A DNA stretch of 64,000 nt from Lachancea thermotolerans CBS 6340 (GCF_000142805.1 NC_013080.1:1426001-1490000); one strand, 5' to 3'. Shown: positions 8,357 to 18,170, numbered from the stretch's first letter. Notes: generated from the letters alone by a model not told the origin. Translations and numbers: made by a program.

Positions 8357-10141
8357 TTATAAATCTCTTATCCACTCCTTGAGAAGATCCTTGGTGGCGT
8401 GTCCTCCGTACTGCCGGCAGTCCTTTTCTGAGTAGTGGTGCCTCACGATTGCCTTTTGTTCGTTCAAAGCATTGAGCGCACGCACGACATCTCGCTGGAT
8501 GAAACTGTAGAACACCAAGTGCGCCGTATCTTGGATTCCCGGTTTTAGTTCAACTGATTGCACCACGTTGGGGATGTCGTAATAGATTTCAGTGTTGTGT
8601 GGTACATCGTCGCCTTCACAACCGCCATCGTCTAATGTGGTGTATCCTTTGCTTCTTTCTGGATCGTGAATAAAAGGGCACGATTTCGGTCTAGTGTGCC
8701 TTAAGGTGTGCCTTAAGGCGGAGGGCGGAGCCAAAGATCTCAGCAAAACTGGGCCCTTATTCAAGTAATCTGCTACGCCTTCTGCAAGCGAGAGCGGGAC
8801 CTCGATGTAGTTCCAGTCGTTGGGAAAGGGTGATACAATGTACTCTGAATCCTTTGTGAAGTTGCCCTTGTACAAGTCATACCTGATTGCGCCGGTGTTG
8901 ATTATGATAAAACGAGACTTTGTGTCGTCGGTGTGTTGAGACCTTAGGCGAGGCAGAACTTCCGAGGCTAAAAGATGATAAATGTTGTGTTTCGACTGCA
9001 AAGGCTTTGTGTCCATATAGTAGGTATCGGGAACATAACCCACAACTTCGTTCAAGCTCAAGTCTTCCCGCAGTTTGCTTAGATGGTTGGATATCTTGGA
9101 TCCCTTCTCAGTAACCAAGTTACTCTGCGAAACTCGTGAGTGATATGCAAAGGATTTCTTACTAAAGTCAAGGTACTGCCTGGAGAAACTAGGTTCACTG
9201 CTCTTGACGTTCGCGATTGAAAGGAACCCAACAGTTTCTGAAAACCTTCCGCTTTGAAGACCTGTCGATTGTTTATCGAAAACAGCGAAATCCCTTATGT
9301 GAGAGTGACCACCAAAGTATTGAATTATCGTTTTGGGGTAAATTTTCCGAAGGTGGCGGTGGACTTGGTTGATTTCCCGGTTTTCTGGGTCAGTGATGGG
9401 CATATGGCCAAATACCACCAAAACATCCACGCTCTCGGCTGGATACTTGGAAATTACATCTTGAAACCAGTCCTGTTTGAGCGCTTCTAGCGCTGGAGTT
9501 ACCTTCGCTCGTGGGTTCGTTCTCTGGAAATTGAACATGAAGGAGAGGGCCAGGATGCGGAAGTTGTGATTTTTTGTTTTGAAAAAGCGGTATTTCGACC
9601 CAAAAGGCACTGGGTTTCCCTCTTTGGTTATGAATTCCACGTTGCTTGAGACGTAAGCATCCTTAAACTTTTCAGAATTGGCTGTTGAGCAGTACTCAAG
9701 GACCGTGTTCTCCTCGGTGTATAGTTCGTGGTTCCCAAGTGTCAACAGATCGTAGTCTTGCTCATTGAAAACTTTGGTTGACTCTAACCCGTTTGGTACA
9801 GTCGCATCGCTGAGGCCGTTTCCGTCGTGCTTATCGCCTGTGTCCACTAAGACCAGGTCCCCTGCAGTGCCGACCCTGTTTTCTCGAAACCTTGATGCGA
9901 AGGACACAAAGTCACCCCAGTCAGCGTCGTAGTTTGGTTGTGTCAAGTGAGACCCTAGCCAACCGTGGGTATCGGTGGTATGTAGGAAATTGAGTTCTCC
10001 CACATGTAGATCCCTTATCAATGGCTCTGTAAAGCCCGTGTCCTGCGCCTGCTGGAACTCTTGGCCCTTTGAAGGAATAGTGCGGCCATTGGCCCAACTT
10101 GCAAATAATAGAATGGGTAGCCAAACTTCGGGCCTGGCCAT
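8357..10141 (-). CDS. Calcineurin-like phosphoesterase / 5'-nucleotidase-like protein (YHR202W orthologue)
   Basis: 594 aa from the ATG at 10141 (S. cerevisiae YHR202W 602 aa). This start is preferred because it gives a signal peptide (MARPEVWLPILLFASWANG); an upstream in-frame ATG at 10213 would bury it. Metallophosphoesterase motifs are clear: TTDTHG with Asp57 and His59, DTGDKHDGNGL, LGNHE, VFGHMP, and GGHSHIRD. A 5'-nucleotidase-like C-terminal domain follows (FIIINTGAIRYDLYKG). The protein is likely secretory or vacuolar, and YHR202W has been linked to nucleotide dephosphorylation; the exact substrate cannot be read here. A 12-bp tandem duplication at 8694-8717 gives LRHTLRHT. RPS4 ends 107 bp away and points towards it. 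Confidence 0.88.
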   Translation of the reverse strand: MARPEVWLPILLFASWANGRTIPSKGQEFQQAQDTGFTEPLIRDLHVGELNFLHTTDTHGWLGSHLTQPNYDADWGDFVSFASRFRENRVGTAGDLVLVDTGDKHDGNGLSDATVPNGLESTKVFNEQDYDLLTLGNHELYTEENTVLEYCSTANSEKFKDAYVSSNVEFITKEGNPVPFGSKYRFFKTKNHNFRILALSFMFNFQRTNPRAKVTPALEALKQDWFQDVISKYPAESVDVLVVFGHMPITDPENREINQVHRHLRKIYPKTIIQYFGGHSHIRDFAVFDKQSTGLQSGRFSETVGFLSIANVKSSEPSFSRQYLDFSKKSFAYHSRVSQSNLVTEKGSKISNHLSKLREDLSLNEVVGYVPDTYYMDTKPLQSKHNIYHLLASEVLPRLRSQHTDDTKSRFIIINTGAIRYDLYKGNFTKDSEYIVSPFPNDWNYIEVPLSLAEGVADYLNKGPVLLRSLAPPSALRHTLRHTRPKSCPFIHDPERSKGYTTLDDGGCEGDDVPHNTEIYYDIPNVVQSVELKPGIQDTAHLVFYSFIQRDVVRALNALNEQKAIVRHHYSEKDCRQYGGHATKDLLKEWIRDL

Positions 10142-10264
10142 GTTTTCCAATAGAGCTTTGTATCGATGGGCGTAGTTCCTGGGAGGCAGGTAGACGATGA
10201 GCGATACATACAAATCAATATCTGCTACTATGTAGCTGAAGGGTATGCAAAAAATATGTGATAA

Positions 10265-10337
10265 TGTTCTAACTGAGGTTCGAACTCAGGACCTTTGCCG
10301 TGTGAAGGCAACGTGATAGCCACTACACTATTAGAAC
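10265..10337 (-). tRNA. tRNA-Val(CAC)
   Basis: 73 nt on the minus strand. The acceptor stem is GTTCTAA pairing with TTAGAAC and the discriminator is A. The anticodon loop TTCACAC gives anticodon CAC, which reads GTG valine codons. The T arm contains GTTCGAA. No intron. Nearly identical to the S. cerevisiae tV(CAC) gene as I remember it. Confidence 0.97.
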
Positions 10338-10805
10338 TAATTCTTGTTGGAAGAGACTTTGGAATCGTATATCAATCATACATAACACTTGCGTACGTAG
10401 TTATCGTGTCACATTAAGGCCAGTGCAACTTTTCAATGTGACTTTTTGCCTAAAATGGAAACCCTGGGCACTCCTATCATAGACCGCCAAAGATCAGCTT
10501 TACTGGAACTACGCCGTAACACATGTGAATAGATTCTGGATGCTTCGTGCCTCATTTTTTTATTTAATTTTGGGTGGAATACGCACCATGATAGAGCTGT
10601 GTTTAATGATCTTTCTCCATTTATTTGAGGGCTGCGTTAGGATGTTGTCTAGGCCGTAGTAATTGAGCTTTCCGCAATGTTTCTTCATGTGTTCTATTGA
10701 CAAACAAATTCTGAGTTAGTTATGATTTTCACGTAGCTTTTAATGTTTTATACTCTCAAATATGCTTTTAAATTGAGCCACATTAAGCTCAAACTATATA
10801 CAAGA
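10338..10805. other. Intergenic: tRNA-Val upstream flank and MGM101 3' flank
   Basis: 468 bp of AT-rich sequence between tRNA-Val and the MGM101 stop. I see no supported gene. A 42-codon minus-strand frame around 10563-10688 resembles no known protein and has almost no room for a promoter of its own. Confidence 0.55.
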
Positions 10806-11594
10806 TTATTTGTAAGGATATTCAACTTCTCGGTCTTTTCTAAGCCATATCTTGCGCTTTTTCTTAGTGGTTACGTGCTCTACGAATTTCTCAACGCAAT
10901 TCGATTTTTTGAAGTTCTTGATGAAAACGGGGTCCCATAGCTCGGACCCAATTCCCAGGTCTTTGCAACATCTCATCAAGGCGTTACTTTTGCACCCTTC
11001 GGTAGCAGTGGGGATCCCCGACTCCGCAAAATAGTCCTGCTCTCCGCGTGCCAAACTCACCAACTGACCGTGACATACCAGCGCGTATTCACGTGTGACC
11101 AGTTTGTCGGTGACCGTCGTTTCCGACCTAGGCACCAGTCCCCAACCACCAGCGCCAAAAGCTCTATTAAGGATTCGGCGATACTTGATTTCAGGAAGGT
11201 AGACCAGACCATCGGGCTTGATCTCAATGTCCTCGGCTGCCAGGGGGTTGGCCAGCTCCAATTGCACCGCGTCCTCGAATGGGCGCGAGCCCAGTCCTTG
11301 GAAAGACACTGCCCAATTGATTTCATTTGAGCTATCCCGCGAATGTACCTCTGTGCCGGGCAGTCGGCCCTCTAAACTGTACCCTCGAAGAGAGTTGTTC
11401 AGCGGCTTCCCAAAACTCGAAGTTCTGAGCGCCTTGTGTTCGGGAGGTGGCGCCGTAGCGTTGTCTGGCTCTTGCGTGCGCCCAACTCCTGCAGCGCCGG
11501 CTGTGGTAGGTGCCCTGGCATTTGCAACACGTTTAACAGCAGTTACGGCGTTTCTTTTCGCCACCAACAATCCTATACTCCGTGGCCTGAACAT
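10806..11594 (-). CDS. MGM101: Mgm101 mitochondrial nucleoid recombination protein
   Basis: 262 aa (S. cerevisiae 269). Mgm101 is a Rad52-related single-strand annealing protein of the mitochondrial nucleoid, needed to keep mtDNA. The first 30 or so residues are basic and lack acidic residues ([19 protein letters not shown]), as expected for a presequence. A variable linker follows, and then the conserved core: [73 protein letters not shown], and a basic tail [11 protein letters not shown]. Length, order of blocks and the two adjacent core cysteines match the family. In S. cerevisiae it also neighbours PMT4 and RPS4A. Confidence 0.96.
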   Translation of the reverse strand: MFRPRSIGLLVAKRNAVTAVKRVANARAPTTAGAAGVGRTQEPDNATAPPPEHKALRTSSFGKPLNNSLRGYSLEGRLPGTEVHSRDSSNEINWAVSFQGLGSRPFEDAVQLELANPLAAEDIEIKPDGLVYLPEIKYRRILNRAFGAGGWGLVPRSETTVTDKLVTREYALVCHGQLVSLARGEQDYFAESGIPTATEGCKSNALMRCCKDLGIGSELWDPVFIKNFKKSNCVEKFVEHVTTKKKRKIWLRKDREVEYPYK

Positions 11595-12526
11595 TTGAAT
11601 TAAAGCGAAGTACAGTAAGTACGGGATTAGAGCAGGCTTGGATACTCGGTGTTCCTTTGTCCTTCGCGTTCCACTTGCTGTGGGGGCTTGATGCTTTTCA
11701 CGTAAAATTCAATTGAAGTTCCGTATATAATTACCTGACCTTAAGAATTTCCTAGTATCCACGATAATAAAGAAAGGTTTAGGCGGTTAATTCTCAATTA
11801 TTCTCAAAAACACAACTGAACGTTCAAAATCCCTGAAAGGCAAATAGGTGGTTTGATGTACACTCGGAAACCTGTATTGGTATCAATAATTTTGGACTGC
11901 AACTTCAAGATGTTATCTAAGAGGTCTGTGATGGCCGCTCCCCTCTTCTTCCCCTTGGTGCCTCATGTTGCAAATTATTCTCAAAAGATCCTGCGAACGG
12001 AGCAAATAGGTACAATCTTGTGAAACACAACTGTTTATTGGAGATCCTCTCGTTATTTTCCTTGCGTTAGATGAAATCTTGTCAAAACCCCTTTAACGCA
12101 ACATATCACCGGTGTGACTCAAGTAACTCTAGTACCACCAGAGCAAGCTATCATCTTCCACATACTTGCCTGAAAATGCTACGACATGTACGCTATTGAG
12201 CTTTGATAAAGTTCAGCAGATCCAAAGTGTCTCGTTAAATTCCAAGCAAGAAGCACTAGGAGCTGCAGAAGCGAGCGCAAATTTCACGCAGCATAAAGCT
12301 GTTTCTTCACACTGCCGCATACGCAAGTTACATGGGCGGCGCCCAAGAAGCTAGAATATGTGGCCCAAATTGGCCGATCTCCGAAAATCACGTGAACAAA
12401 CGCTCTTTTATTTTTATTTCATGCGCGCAGTCTTGCAGATTTCTTCGATGAACACTTGTCCGGTGTTTTCAAAATCCATCTACGTGGAAAGAAAAGCGAA
12501 AAAGCATTAGCAGTGTTTTGCGCGCA
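11595..12526. promoter_or_regulatory. Divergent MGM101/PMT4 intergenic region
   Basis: 932 bp, one of the longest gaps in the window. It must carry promoters for MGM101 (minus) and PMT4 (plus). A TCACGTGA palindrome lies at 12388-12395, 132 bp upstream of the PMT4 ATG. An imperfect direct repeat is present (first copy about 11796-11849, second about 11973-12011). A 37-codon frame starting at 11910 has no recognisable content. No RNA gene or transposon remnant is identifiable. Confidence 0.5.
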
Positions 12527-14800
12527 ATGGCTGGAAACAAACCATCTAAACAGCGGAAGCTGGATCCGGACTCTCCCGAAATGAAGTACCTGAAGAACAG
12601 AGATGCGTACGAGTTTTTTGGGGCCAAATGGCTCCTAAAACCATTGCCTGACAAGCCTTCAACATATCGCGCATTGGTTTGGACGGTGACTCTGATAGCA
12701 GCCGTTGTGAGATTTCAAAACTTGCCCTATCCTCGTGAGGTGGTCTTCGACGAAGTTCATTTCGGCAAGTTTGCTTCATACTACTTAGAGAGAACTTACT
12801 TTTTTGATGTACACCCTCCGTTTGCCAAGATGCTCATCGCGTTTGTCGGGTGGCTAGTTGGTTACAACGGCGCCTTCAAATTCGAGGATATTGGCATGAG
12901 CTACGATACAAACCCTGCGCCATTTGTTGCGTACAGGTCTCTCAGCGCCATTCTGGGAACACTCACGGTGCCAATCGTATTCAATACCGTCAAGGAACTC
13001 AACTTTAGAGCAGTAACTTGTACCTTGGCAGCAATGCTTGTTGCCGTGGACTGCGCACAGGTTATTGATTCGCGCTTGATTCTCCTTGACGCAACTCTGA
13101 TCATCGCAGTTGCTTGTTCTATCTACTGCTATGTTCGCTTCTACAAGACTCAACTGCAGACACCTTTCTCATCTCAGTGGTATCTTTGGTTGTATGCTAC
13201 TGGCATTTCTTTGTCTTTTGTGATGTCTACTAAATACATCGGTGTCATGACATATTCGGCAATTGGCGCTGCGGTTGTGGCTAACCTGTGGCAGTTGCTG
13301 GACTTCAAAGCAGGTGTTTCTATTCGACTATTTGCAAAACACTTTGTTCAGAGGCTTAATGGTCTTATTTTTGCCCCATTTATGGTGTATTTGTTTTGGT
13401 TCTGGGTTCACTTCGCTATTCTCACTAGATCGGGTCCTGGCGACGATTTCATGTCTCCACAGTTCCAACAAACCCTTTCCGATTCTCCTCTAGCCAAAGA
13501 GGCAAGGCAAGTTAATTACTACGATATTGTCACGCTAAAGCATAAGGGCACCGAGGCGCTTTTGCACTCACACCAAGAACGCTACCCATTGCGTTACGAA
13601 GACGGCCGTATCTCATCAAACGGTCAGCAAGTTACAGGGTACCGTTATGAAGACGTCAACAACCAATGGGAAGTTCTCCCCACGAAAGAGCTACCTGGCA
13701 GGGAGGGGCAGCCTGTGCATTTGGATGACGTTGTTAGGTTCAAACACGTTGTTACCGGCACTTATCTTTTAGCTCACGACGTCGCATCCCCTTTGTATCC
13801 CACAAACGAAGAAGTTACCACTGTTGAGGAGGAGGCTGCCAATGGTAATAACTATCATGAGACCTTGTTCTCCCTTCAATCTGCCAACAAAGGAGATACC
13901 AAAGACGTTTTAAAGACGAAACTCTCGGTGTTCAGAATAGTTCATACAGATACTAATGTTGCATTGTGGACCCACAATGACGTTTTGCTACCTGAATGGG
14001 GCTTCAAACAACAGGAGGTTAACGGCAACAAGAAAGTCATTGATCCCGAAAATTCGTGGTTTATGGACACAATCATCAACATAGATGATGCGCGTAAGGT
14101 TTATGTCCCTAAACCAGTAGAAAAGCTCCCTTTTTTCGCAAAATGGTCCGAGCTACAGAAATTGATGTTTGAACACAATAACAAGCTGTCTTCCGATCAT
14201 CCCTTTGCATCCAACCCTGAGTCATGGCCAGGTTCCCTTTCAGGTGTCTCTTTTTGGACTAAAGACCAGGAACGCAAGCAAATTTATTTCATTGGAAATA
14301 TCGTTGGATGGTGGTTCCAAGTTATCTCACTCGCACTATTCTCTGGGCTCACCATCGCAGACATTATTGCTAGAAGACGCGGTATTTACCCGCTTAACAA
14401 GATGGCGAGACAAAAGCTTCATGCTCCTTTGTCCTTTTTGTTTATTGCCTGGCTATGTCACTACTTGCCATTTTTCTTGATGGGCAGACAAAAATTTCTT
14501 CACCACTATCTACCAGCACATTTGATCGCTTCAATGTTTTCCGCCGCTTTATGGGAGACAGTTTTCACTGAAAACAAATCCTTGAATATGGATATTGACG
14601 AAGAAGACCCTGTGAATCCTCATGATGCCAGCCCTAAATTGAAATTTATCCCGCTATGTCTCTTTTGCTCAGCGGTTATTGTTGCACTGATCTGGTGTTT
14701 TGCGTTTTTCTCTCCAATTATCTATGGAAATGAGAGCCTCACGGTGCCACAGGTGAAGAGCAGGGAATGGCTGAATATCAAGTTACATTTTTCCAAGTGA
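12527..14800 (+). CDS. PMT4: Pmt4 protein O-mannosyltransferase
   Basis: 757 aa (S. cerevisiae 762). Pmt4 transfers mannose from dolichol-phosphate-mannose to Ser/Thr of secretory proteins in the ER membrane, mainly membrane-anchored ones. The first hydrophobic segment (ALVWTVTLIAAVVRF) is followed by the luminal loop YPREVVFDEVHFGKF with the catalytic-site pair Asp75-Glu76. Several membrane helices come next. A luminal MIR domain spans about residues 325-520 (YDIVTLKHKGTEALLHSH, then VVRFKHVVTGTYLLAHD). A C-terminal helix bundle follows (SFLFIAWLCHYLPFFLMGRQ and FLHHYLPAHL). The ATG at 12527 is the first in frame. Divergent from MGM101, convergent with the Nudix gene 47 bp downstream. Confidence 0.97.
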   Translation: MAGNKPSKQRKLDPDSPEMKYLKNRDAYEFFGAKWLLKPLPDKPSTYRALVWTVTLIAAVVRFQNLPYPREVVFDEVHFGKFASYYLERTYFFDVHPPFAKMLIAFVGWLVGYNGAFKFEDIGMSYDTNPAPFVAYRSLSAILGTLTVPIVFNTVKELNFRAVTCTLAAMLVAVDCAQVIDSRLILLDATLIIAVACSIYCYVRFYKTQLQTPFSSQWYLWLYATGISLSFVMSTKYIGVMTYSAIGAAVVANLWQLLDFKAGVSIRLFAKHFVQRLNGLIFAPFMVYLFWFWVHFAILTRSGPGDDFMSPQFQQTLSDSPLAKEARQVNYYDIVTLKHKGTEALLHSHQERYPLRYEDGRISSNGQQVTGYRYEDVNNQWEVLPTKELPGREGQPVHLDDVVRFKHVVTGTYLLAHDVASPLYPTNEEVTTVEEEAANGNNYHETLFSLQSANKGDTKDVLKTKLSVFRIVHTDTNVALWTHNDVLLPEWGFKQQEVNGNKKVIDPENSWFMDTIINIDDARKVYVPKPVEKLPFFAKWSELQKLMFEHNNKLSSDHPFASNPESWPGSLSGVSFWTKDQERKQIYFIGNIVGWWFQVISLALFSGLTIADIIARRRGIYPLNKMARQKLHAPLSFLFIAWLCHYLPFFLMGRQKFLHHYLPAHLIASMFSAALWETVFTENKSLNMDIDEEDPVNPHDASPKLKFIPLCLFCSAVIVALIWCFAFFSPIIYGNESLTVPQVKSREWLNIKLHFSK

Positions 14801-14847
14801 AATATATAAAACCACACTTGCTAGAACCGTTTTCAATAGATGATACT

Positions 14848-15867
14848 TTAGTTTAAAGTTGGGAAAGGAAGCCTACGGTGGACGCGGGAAATGATTTCTC
14901 CATAATTGGGTTCGTTTTCTGAGTTGATGTAGCCGTGCCTCATTAAAAACTCTAACATTATGAGGCCACAATTAGGCTTGAACTCTTTATTTCTGAGCGC
15001 CTTGATAGTTTGCTGTAAGGTCATCAATTGAAAGCTGTCAACCTCACCGTCGTTAGGACAAGGAACCACATCCGGAGGCAACTCCAAGTCAAATAAGAAC
15101 TCCACCTCTCCTGTTATGAGTGACGACTCGCTTTGAAATTTGTCCCCTTCAATGTCACCCTGAAAATAAAAGTATGATACCGCACCCACAGCTTTTATAT
15201 GTTTTTCAATGAGCTGTTGTTCCAGGTTGGCTTCCTCAAGACTTTCTTTAATAACCGTCTCGAAAATGCCATTTGGATAGCCCAAGCCTCCAGCGACAAT
15301 ATTATCCAGCTTGAGAGGCCATGTTGGTTTCGAAGCAGATCTTCGGGGGATCCAAAATTTAATTTCACCCGTCGAAGGATTCTTCACGAACCCGTTAACG
15401 TGCACTCCGTAGGTGATCACACCCAATAAGCCCGAGAGAGCTCGCTCCACCAAAACGTATGGGGCTCTATCAACGTAGATGGTATAAAATTCATTTCTCC
15501 AGCCTAAAAGGCACTCAAAAGCTTTTTTTTCCTTAAGCACGCGAGCAAGAGTCAACAACGACTCGTTTCGACCATGGTATGTTTTTGATTTGAAAATCAA
15601 CGCGGATTCTGCTTCAACCATATCGAAAGTAGAGCTGAACTCAGAATTGGCCACCTCTGCCATTTTCAATGCGACAGTCTTTAGGACGAACCCGATGCTA
15701 ACTCGATCGCCCGTTTGTAAATGATAAACATTGTGCTGAAAGTGCTCCTGCTTCAAATAGTCTTCAGGAAGGAGATCAACCTCGTCAACCAGACTCAAGT
15801 AGGAGAAATCGTCGTCCGCGTCTCGAAGCAGGACTTCTTTACCCCCTTTTTTCACAACCTTTGTCAT
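14848..15867 (-). CDS. Nudix hydrolase of the thiamine-diphosphate repair type (YJR142W orthologue)
   Basis: 339 aa (S. cerevisiae YJR142W 342). The N-terminal half is the domain of unknown function that precedes Nudix in this family. The Nudix fold begins about residue 150 with GVHVNGFV, then FWIPRRSASKPTWPLKLDN. The Nudix box runs GGLGYPNGIFETVIKESLEE: the usual REUXEE appears as KESLEE, with the metal-binding glutamates kept. This family also contains thiamine-pyrophosphokinase-linked Nudix proteins, and YJR142W has been reported to hydrolyse damaged (oxo/oxy) thiamine diphosphates. Applying that activity here is inference from orthology. It shares a 107-bp divergent promoter with PPX1. 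Confidence 0.88.
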   Translation of the reverse strand: MTKVVKKGGKEVLLRDADDDFSYLSLVDEVDLLPEDYLKQEHFQHNVYHLQTGDRVSIGFVLKTVALKMAEVANSEFSSTFDMVEAESALIFKSKTYHGRNESLLTLARVLKEKKAFECLLGWRNEFYTIYVDRAPYVLVERALSGLLGVITYGVHVNGFVKNPSTGEIKFWIPRRSASKPTWPLKLDNIVAGGLGYPNGIFETVIKESLEEANLEQQLIEKHIKAVGAVSYFYFQGDIEGDKFQSESSLITGEVEFLFDLELPPDVVPCPNDGEVDSFQLMTLQQTIKALRNKEFKPNCGLIMLEFLMRHGYINSENEPNYGEIISRVHRRLPFPTLN

Positions 15868-15974
15868 TGTCTATCGATCTTTGTTCTTGAGGGTTTTTCT
15901 GTTTAATTTAATTATTTGATATGAGCTCGAGCCCAAAGATCAATACGTTCCAACTCTAAAAGGGGATTATAAAG

Positions 15975-17117
15975 ATGGGTGAGGGGGTTCTGGCTTTTTT
16001 GAAATTTCTGAAAACTTCCCATCTGGTAGGATTACAGGAGAAGTCATGTCTGCGAATCGTTTGCGGAAATGAGTCCGCAGACCTGGACTCTGTTGTCTGC
16101 GCGATCACGTACGCTTACCTTAGCTACATAAAGGACCCGAGCAAGCCCGTTTTACCGGTCGTGAATATTATGAAACAAGACCTAGAACTAAGGAGAGATA
16201 TCGTTTGGGTTTTGCAGCAGCGAAATATTCCGCATTCATTGCTATACTTTCAGGAAGATCTTCGCGAATTGAAAAGAAAGCTAAATTGTAAAGTTGATGC
16301 AATTCTTGTTGATCATAATGACCAGCAATCAGTAGCAAGGAAACTGGTGGACTCGGTAATTGGGATTATTGACCACCATGAAGACCTGGGGTTACATCGC
16401 CAAATCAAAGACGGGCCAAGGATAATAACAAAGGCTGGCAGCTGCTCATCGTTAGTTTCTAATTACTGGTTTGACACCCAAAAAATAAAGCAAAATAACG
16501 TAGGGAAAGACGCAGCTCTCTTATCTGTGGGTGCTCTTCTCACTGACACTTCGAATATGTCTCACAGAGTTGAAAGACCAGATTTAGTTGCGTGCGAACG
16601 ATACAAAGCCGAATTAGATGACTTCGATTTCGATAAATATTTCCAAAGCATTCGTCAGGCGAAAGAAGACATTACAGGACTTTTGTTAAGAGACGTTTTG
16701 CGTAAGGATTACAAGGAGTTTGAATTTTTGTCCTCTCAGAAAAAGAGTATAAGATGTGGTATGGCATCGGTAGTTAAGCCCCTAGGATGGATTATTGAAC
16801 AGTACTCAGCCGATGGTTTTGCTACTGCATGTAATAATTTTCTTGACGAAAGATCACTGGATATTTTATTGATACTTACTAGCTGGACTGAGGAAGGGGA
16901 GTTCCGCCGCGAACTTGCGTTTTACGCCAAGACATCCGAAAACATTCAAATTTCCCTCAAAGTGGCCAGCAAAGTTCAAGGAAGTTTAAGTTTGGAAGCT
17001 CTTCCGGCAAAAATGGCGCTTGCAGATTCGAAGTTCTTATTTTACAACCAATTGAATACCAACGCTAGTAGAAAACAAGTGGTGCCACACACACAAGCAG
17101 CAATACAAAGTCTATGA
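15975..17117 (+). CDS. PPX1: Ppx1 cytosolic exopolyphosphatase (DHH family)
   Basis: 380 aa (S. cerevisiae 397). Ppx1 removes terminal phosphates from inorganic polyphosphate. Four metal-binding motifs of the DHH phosphoesterase family are visible: GNESADLDS with Asp36 and Asp38, VDHND with Asp113 to Asp116, IDHHED with Asp133-His134-His135, and LLTDTSNMS. A DHHA2-type C-terminal domain follows. The stop codon TGA (17115-17117) lies past the end of the convergent IPA1 gene, so the two reading frames overlap by 6 bp. The YJR142W-PPX1-YJR141W order is an ancestral interleaving; S. cerevisiae has PPX1 on chromosome VIII and the other two on X. Confidence 0.96.
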   Translation: MGEGVLAFLKFLKTSHLVGLQEKSCLRIVCGNESADLDSVVCAITYAYLSYIKDPSKPVLPVVNIMKQDLELRRDIVWVLQQRNIPHSLLYFQEDLRELKRKLNCKVDAILVDHNDQQSVARKLVDSVIGIIDHHEDLGLHRQIKDGPRIITKAGSCSSLVSNYWFDTQKIKQNNVGKDAALLSVGALLTDTSNMSHRVERPDLVACERYKAELDDFDFDKYFQSIRQAKEDITGLLLRDVLRKDYKEFEFLSSQKKSIRCGMASVVKPLGWIIEQYSADGFATACNNFLDERSLDILLILTSWTEEGEFRRELAFYAKTSENIQISLKVASKVQGSLSLEALPAKMALADSKFLFYNQLNTNASRKQVVPHTQAAIQSL

Positions 17118-18170
17118 GTATTCAACAAAACCTAAGCTCCAATTGTCCATCTTTTTTACTACTGCAGGTAATTGCTGATGTGCTGTTTTCAGCTTTTCAA
17201 TGAAACTTGAGAACGCAATGGCAGGCACGGCAAGTTCCTCTATATTTTGAACCTTTGATGCATTTATTGCAGACTCGTCTACCTTTTCCTCTTTATAGTA
17301 CACTTTCATACAGTTCGAAACTCTGTTTCCTAATGGCAGCGTAACTTGAAGTCCGACGGCAAATATCCAGAGAAGCAAATGCTGTGAAGAATCCTGGCAT
17401 TTTAGCTTAATCTTTCGAGCTCCATCGGCATTCAACAAGTCCAAGAGCGCAGATATTACAAAATGCTCGGGTGGGTATACCTCTTTTCTACCGTTTCTCA
17501 CCAAGCCAAGATTCCATTTGTTGATTTTGTAAAGATTATCAGTCGATAGACACCCTAAGACTGAGGAGCACTTCGAACACGCCGTGTTGTCGCCTTCAAA
17601 CGAAAGCTGGTTACCTGGCCAGCTGCTGCTTATAAGAAAAAACGAGTTACCAACCAGCAGCTCTCCAGGTAATGGAGATAGTTTGGCATATCGATCTACT
17701 CTCATACCGTCACTACTTGCTGGTTTGTGACAATGCCAGTAATCCATAAGCTCGGCCCAAAACTCAGAAGGCATTTCGTTTATTTGAACACAATCCTTTT
17801 TGGCAAGCACGCAGCTTTCGCAATCTTTGCATCGTAGCTGGAATTCTTCGCCTAATAGGTCTCTTTTCATCCATCTCTGAGGAACGACCTGCATCATAAA
17901 ATTCAACGAACGATTTTTGTAGAGATCACGATCACCTTTGTCTTCAACAGCCCTAAGCCGGAGGGTCTTATAGTCTTTGTAAGACTGAAAACTATTCTGC
18001 GAACTATCGATTACTACTCGGTGGGGCAGCTCTATAACGTATCGAGCGCCTTGGTCATTTGCGAGCTCAACACTCTCTGGTTCCAAGCCTTTTACATGAA
18101 CTTCTTTTGGACTCTCAATAGTAATAACAACAGTTCTGATTCTTGGTAAGTACTCGGCGAGGAACTTCAT
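17112..18170 (-). CDS. IPA1: Ipa1 factor for mRNA 3'-end processing (YJR141W orthologue)
   Basis: 352 aa (S. cerevisiae YJR141W 347). Ipa1 is an essential protein important for pre-mRNA cleavage and polyadenylation; its fold is of the HECT-like E3/E2-binding type. Visible here are cysteine pairs consistent with metal binding: CKDCESC around residue 109, and CSKCSSVLGC near 198. Short conserved blocks include WAELMDYWHCHK and GELLVGNSFFLI. Position between PPX1 and HIR3 supports the assignment. Its TAG stop (17112-17114) is read as the last Leu codon of PPX1 on the other strand. Confidence 0.88.
   Translation of the reverse strand: MKFLAEYLPRIRTVVITIESPKEVHVKGLEPESVELANDQGARYVIELPHRVVIDSSQNSFQSYKDYKTLRLRAVEDKGDRDLYKNRSLNFMMQVVPQRWMKRDLLGEEFQLRCKDCESCVLAKKDCVQINEMPSEFWAELMDYWHCHKPASSDGMRVDRYAKLSPLPGELLVGNSFFLISSSWPGNQLSFEGDNTACSKCSSVLGCLSTDNLYKINKWNLGLVRNGRKEVYPPEHFVISALLDLLNADGARKIKLKCQDSSQHLLLWIFAVGLQVTLPLGNRVSNCMKVYYKEEKVDESAINASKVQNIEELAVPAIAFSSFIEKLKTAHQQLPAVVKKMDNWSLGFVEYS

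Noticed and set aside
10245-10400. Possible LTR remnants next to the tRNA genes, a common place for yeast Ty elements.
   Set aside because: I looked for TGTTG...CA type ends and matching short flanking duplications near all three tRNA genes and found nothing convincing.
10563-10740. A minus-strand exon candidate after an AACTAACTCAG-like acceptor, encoding about 42 codons with a Cys/His pattern.
   Set aside because: Only 65 bp separate it from the MGM101 stop, leaving no space for a 5' exon and promoter; the branch-to-acceptor distance is too short, and the sequence resembles nothing known.
12381-12420. CCGAAAA next to TCACGTG upstream of PMT4, reminiscent of centromere elements.
   Set aside because: Point centromeres need CDEI and CDEIII separated by about 80 bp or more of AT-rich DNA; here the two words touch, and the orthologous loci are far from centromeres.
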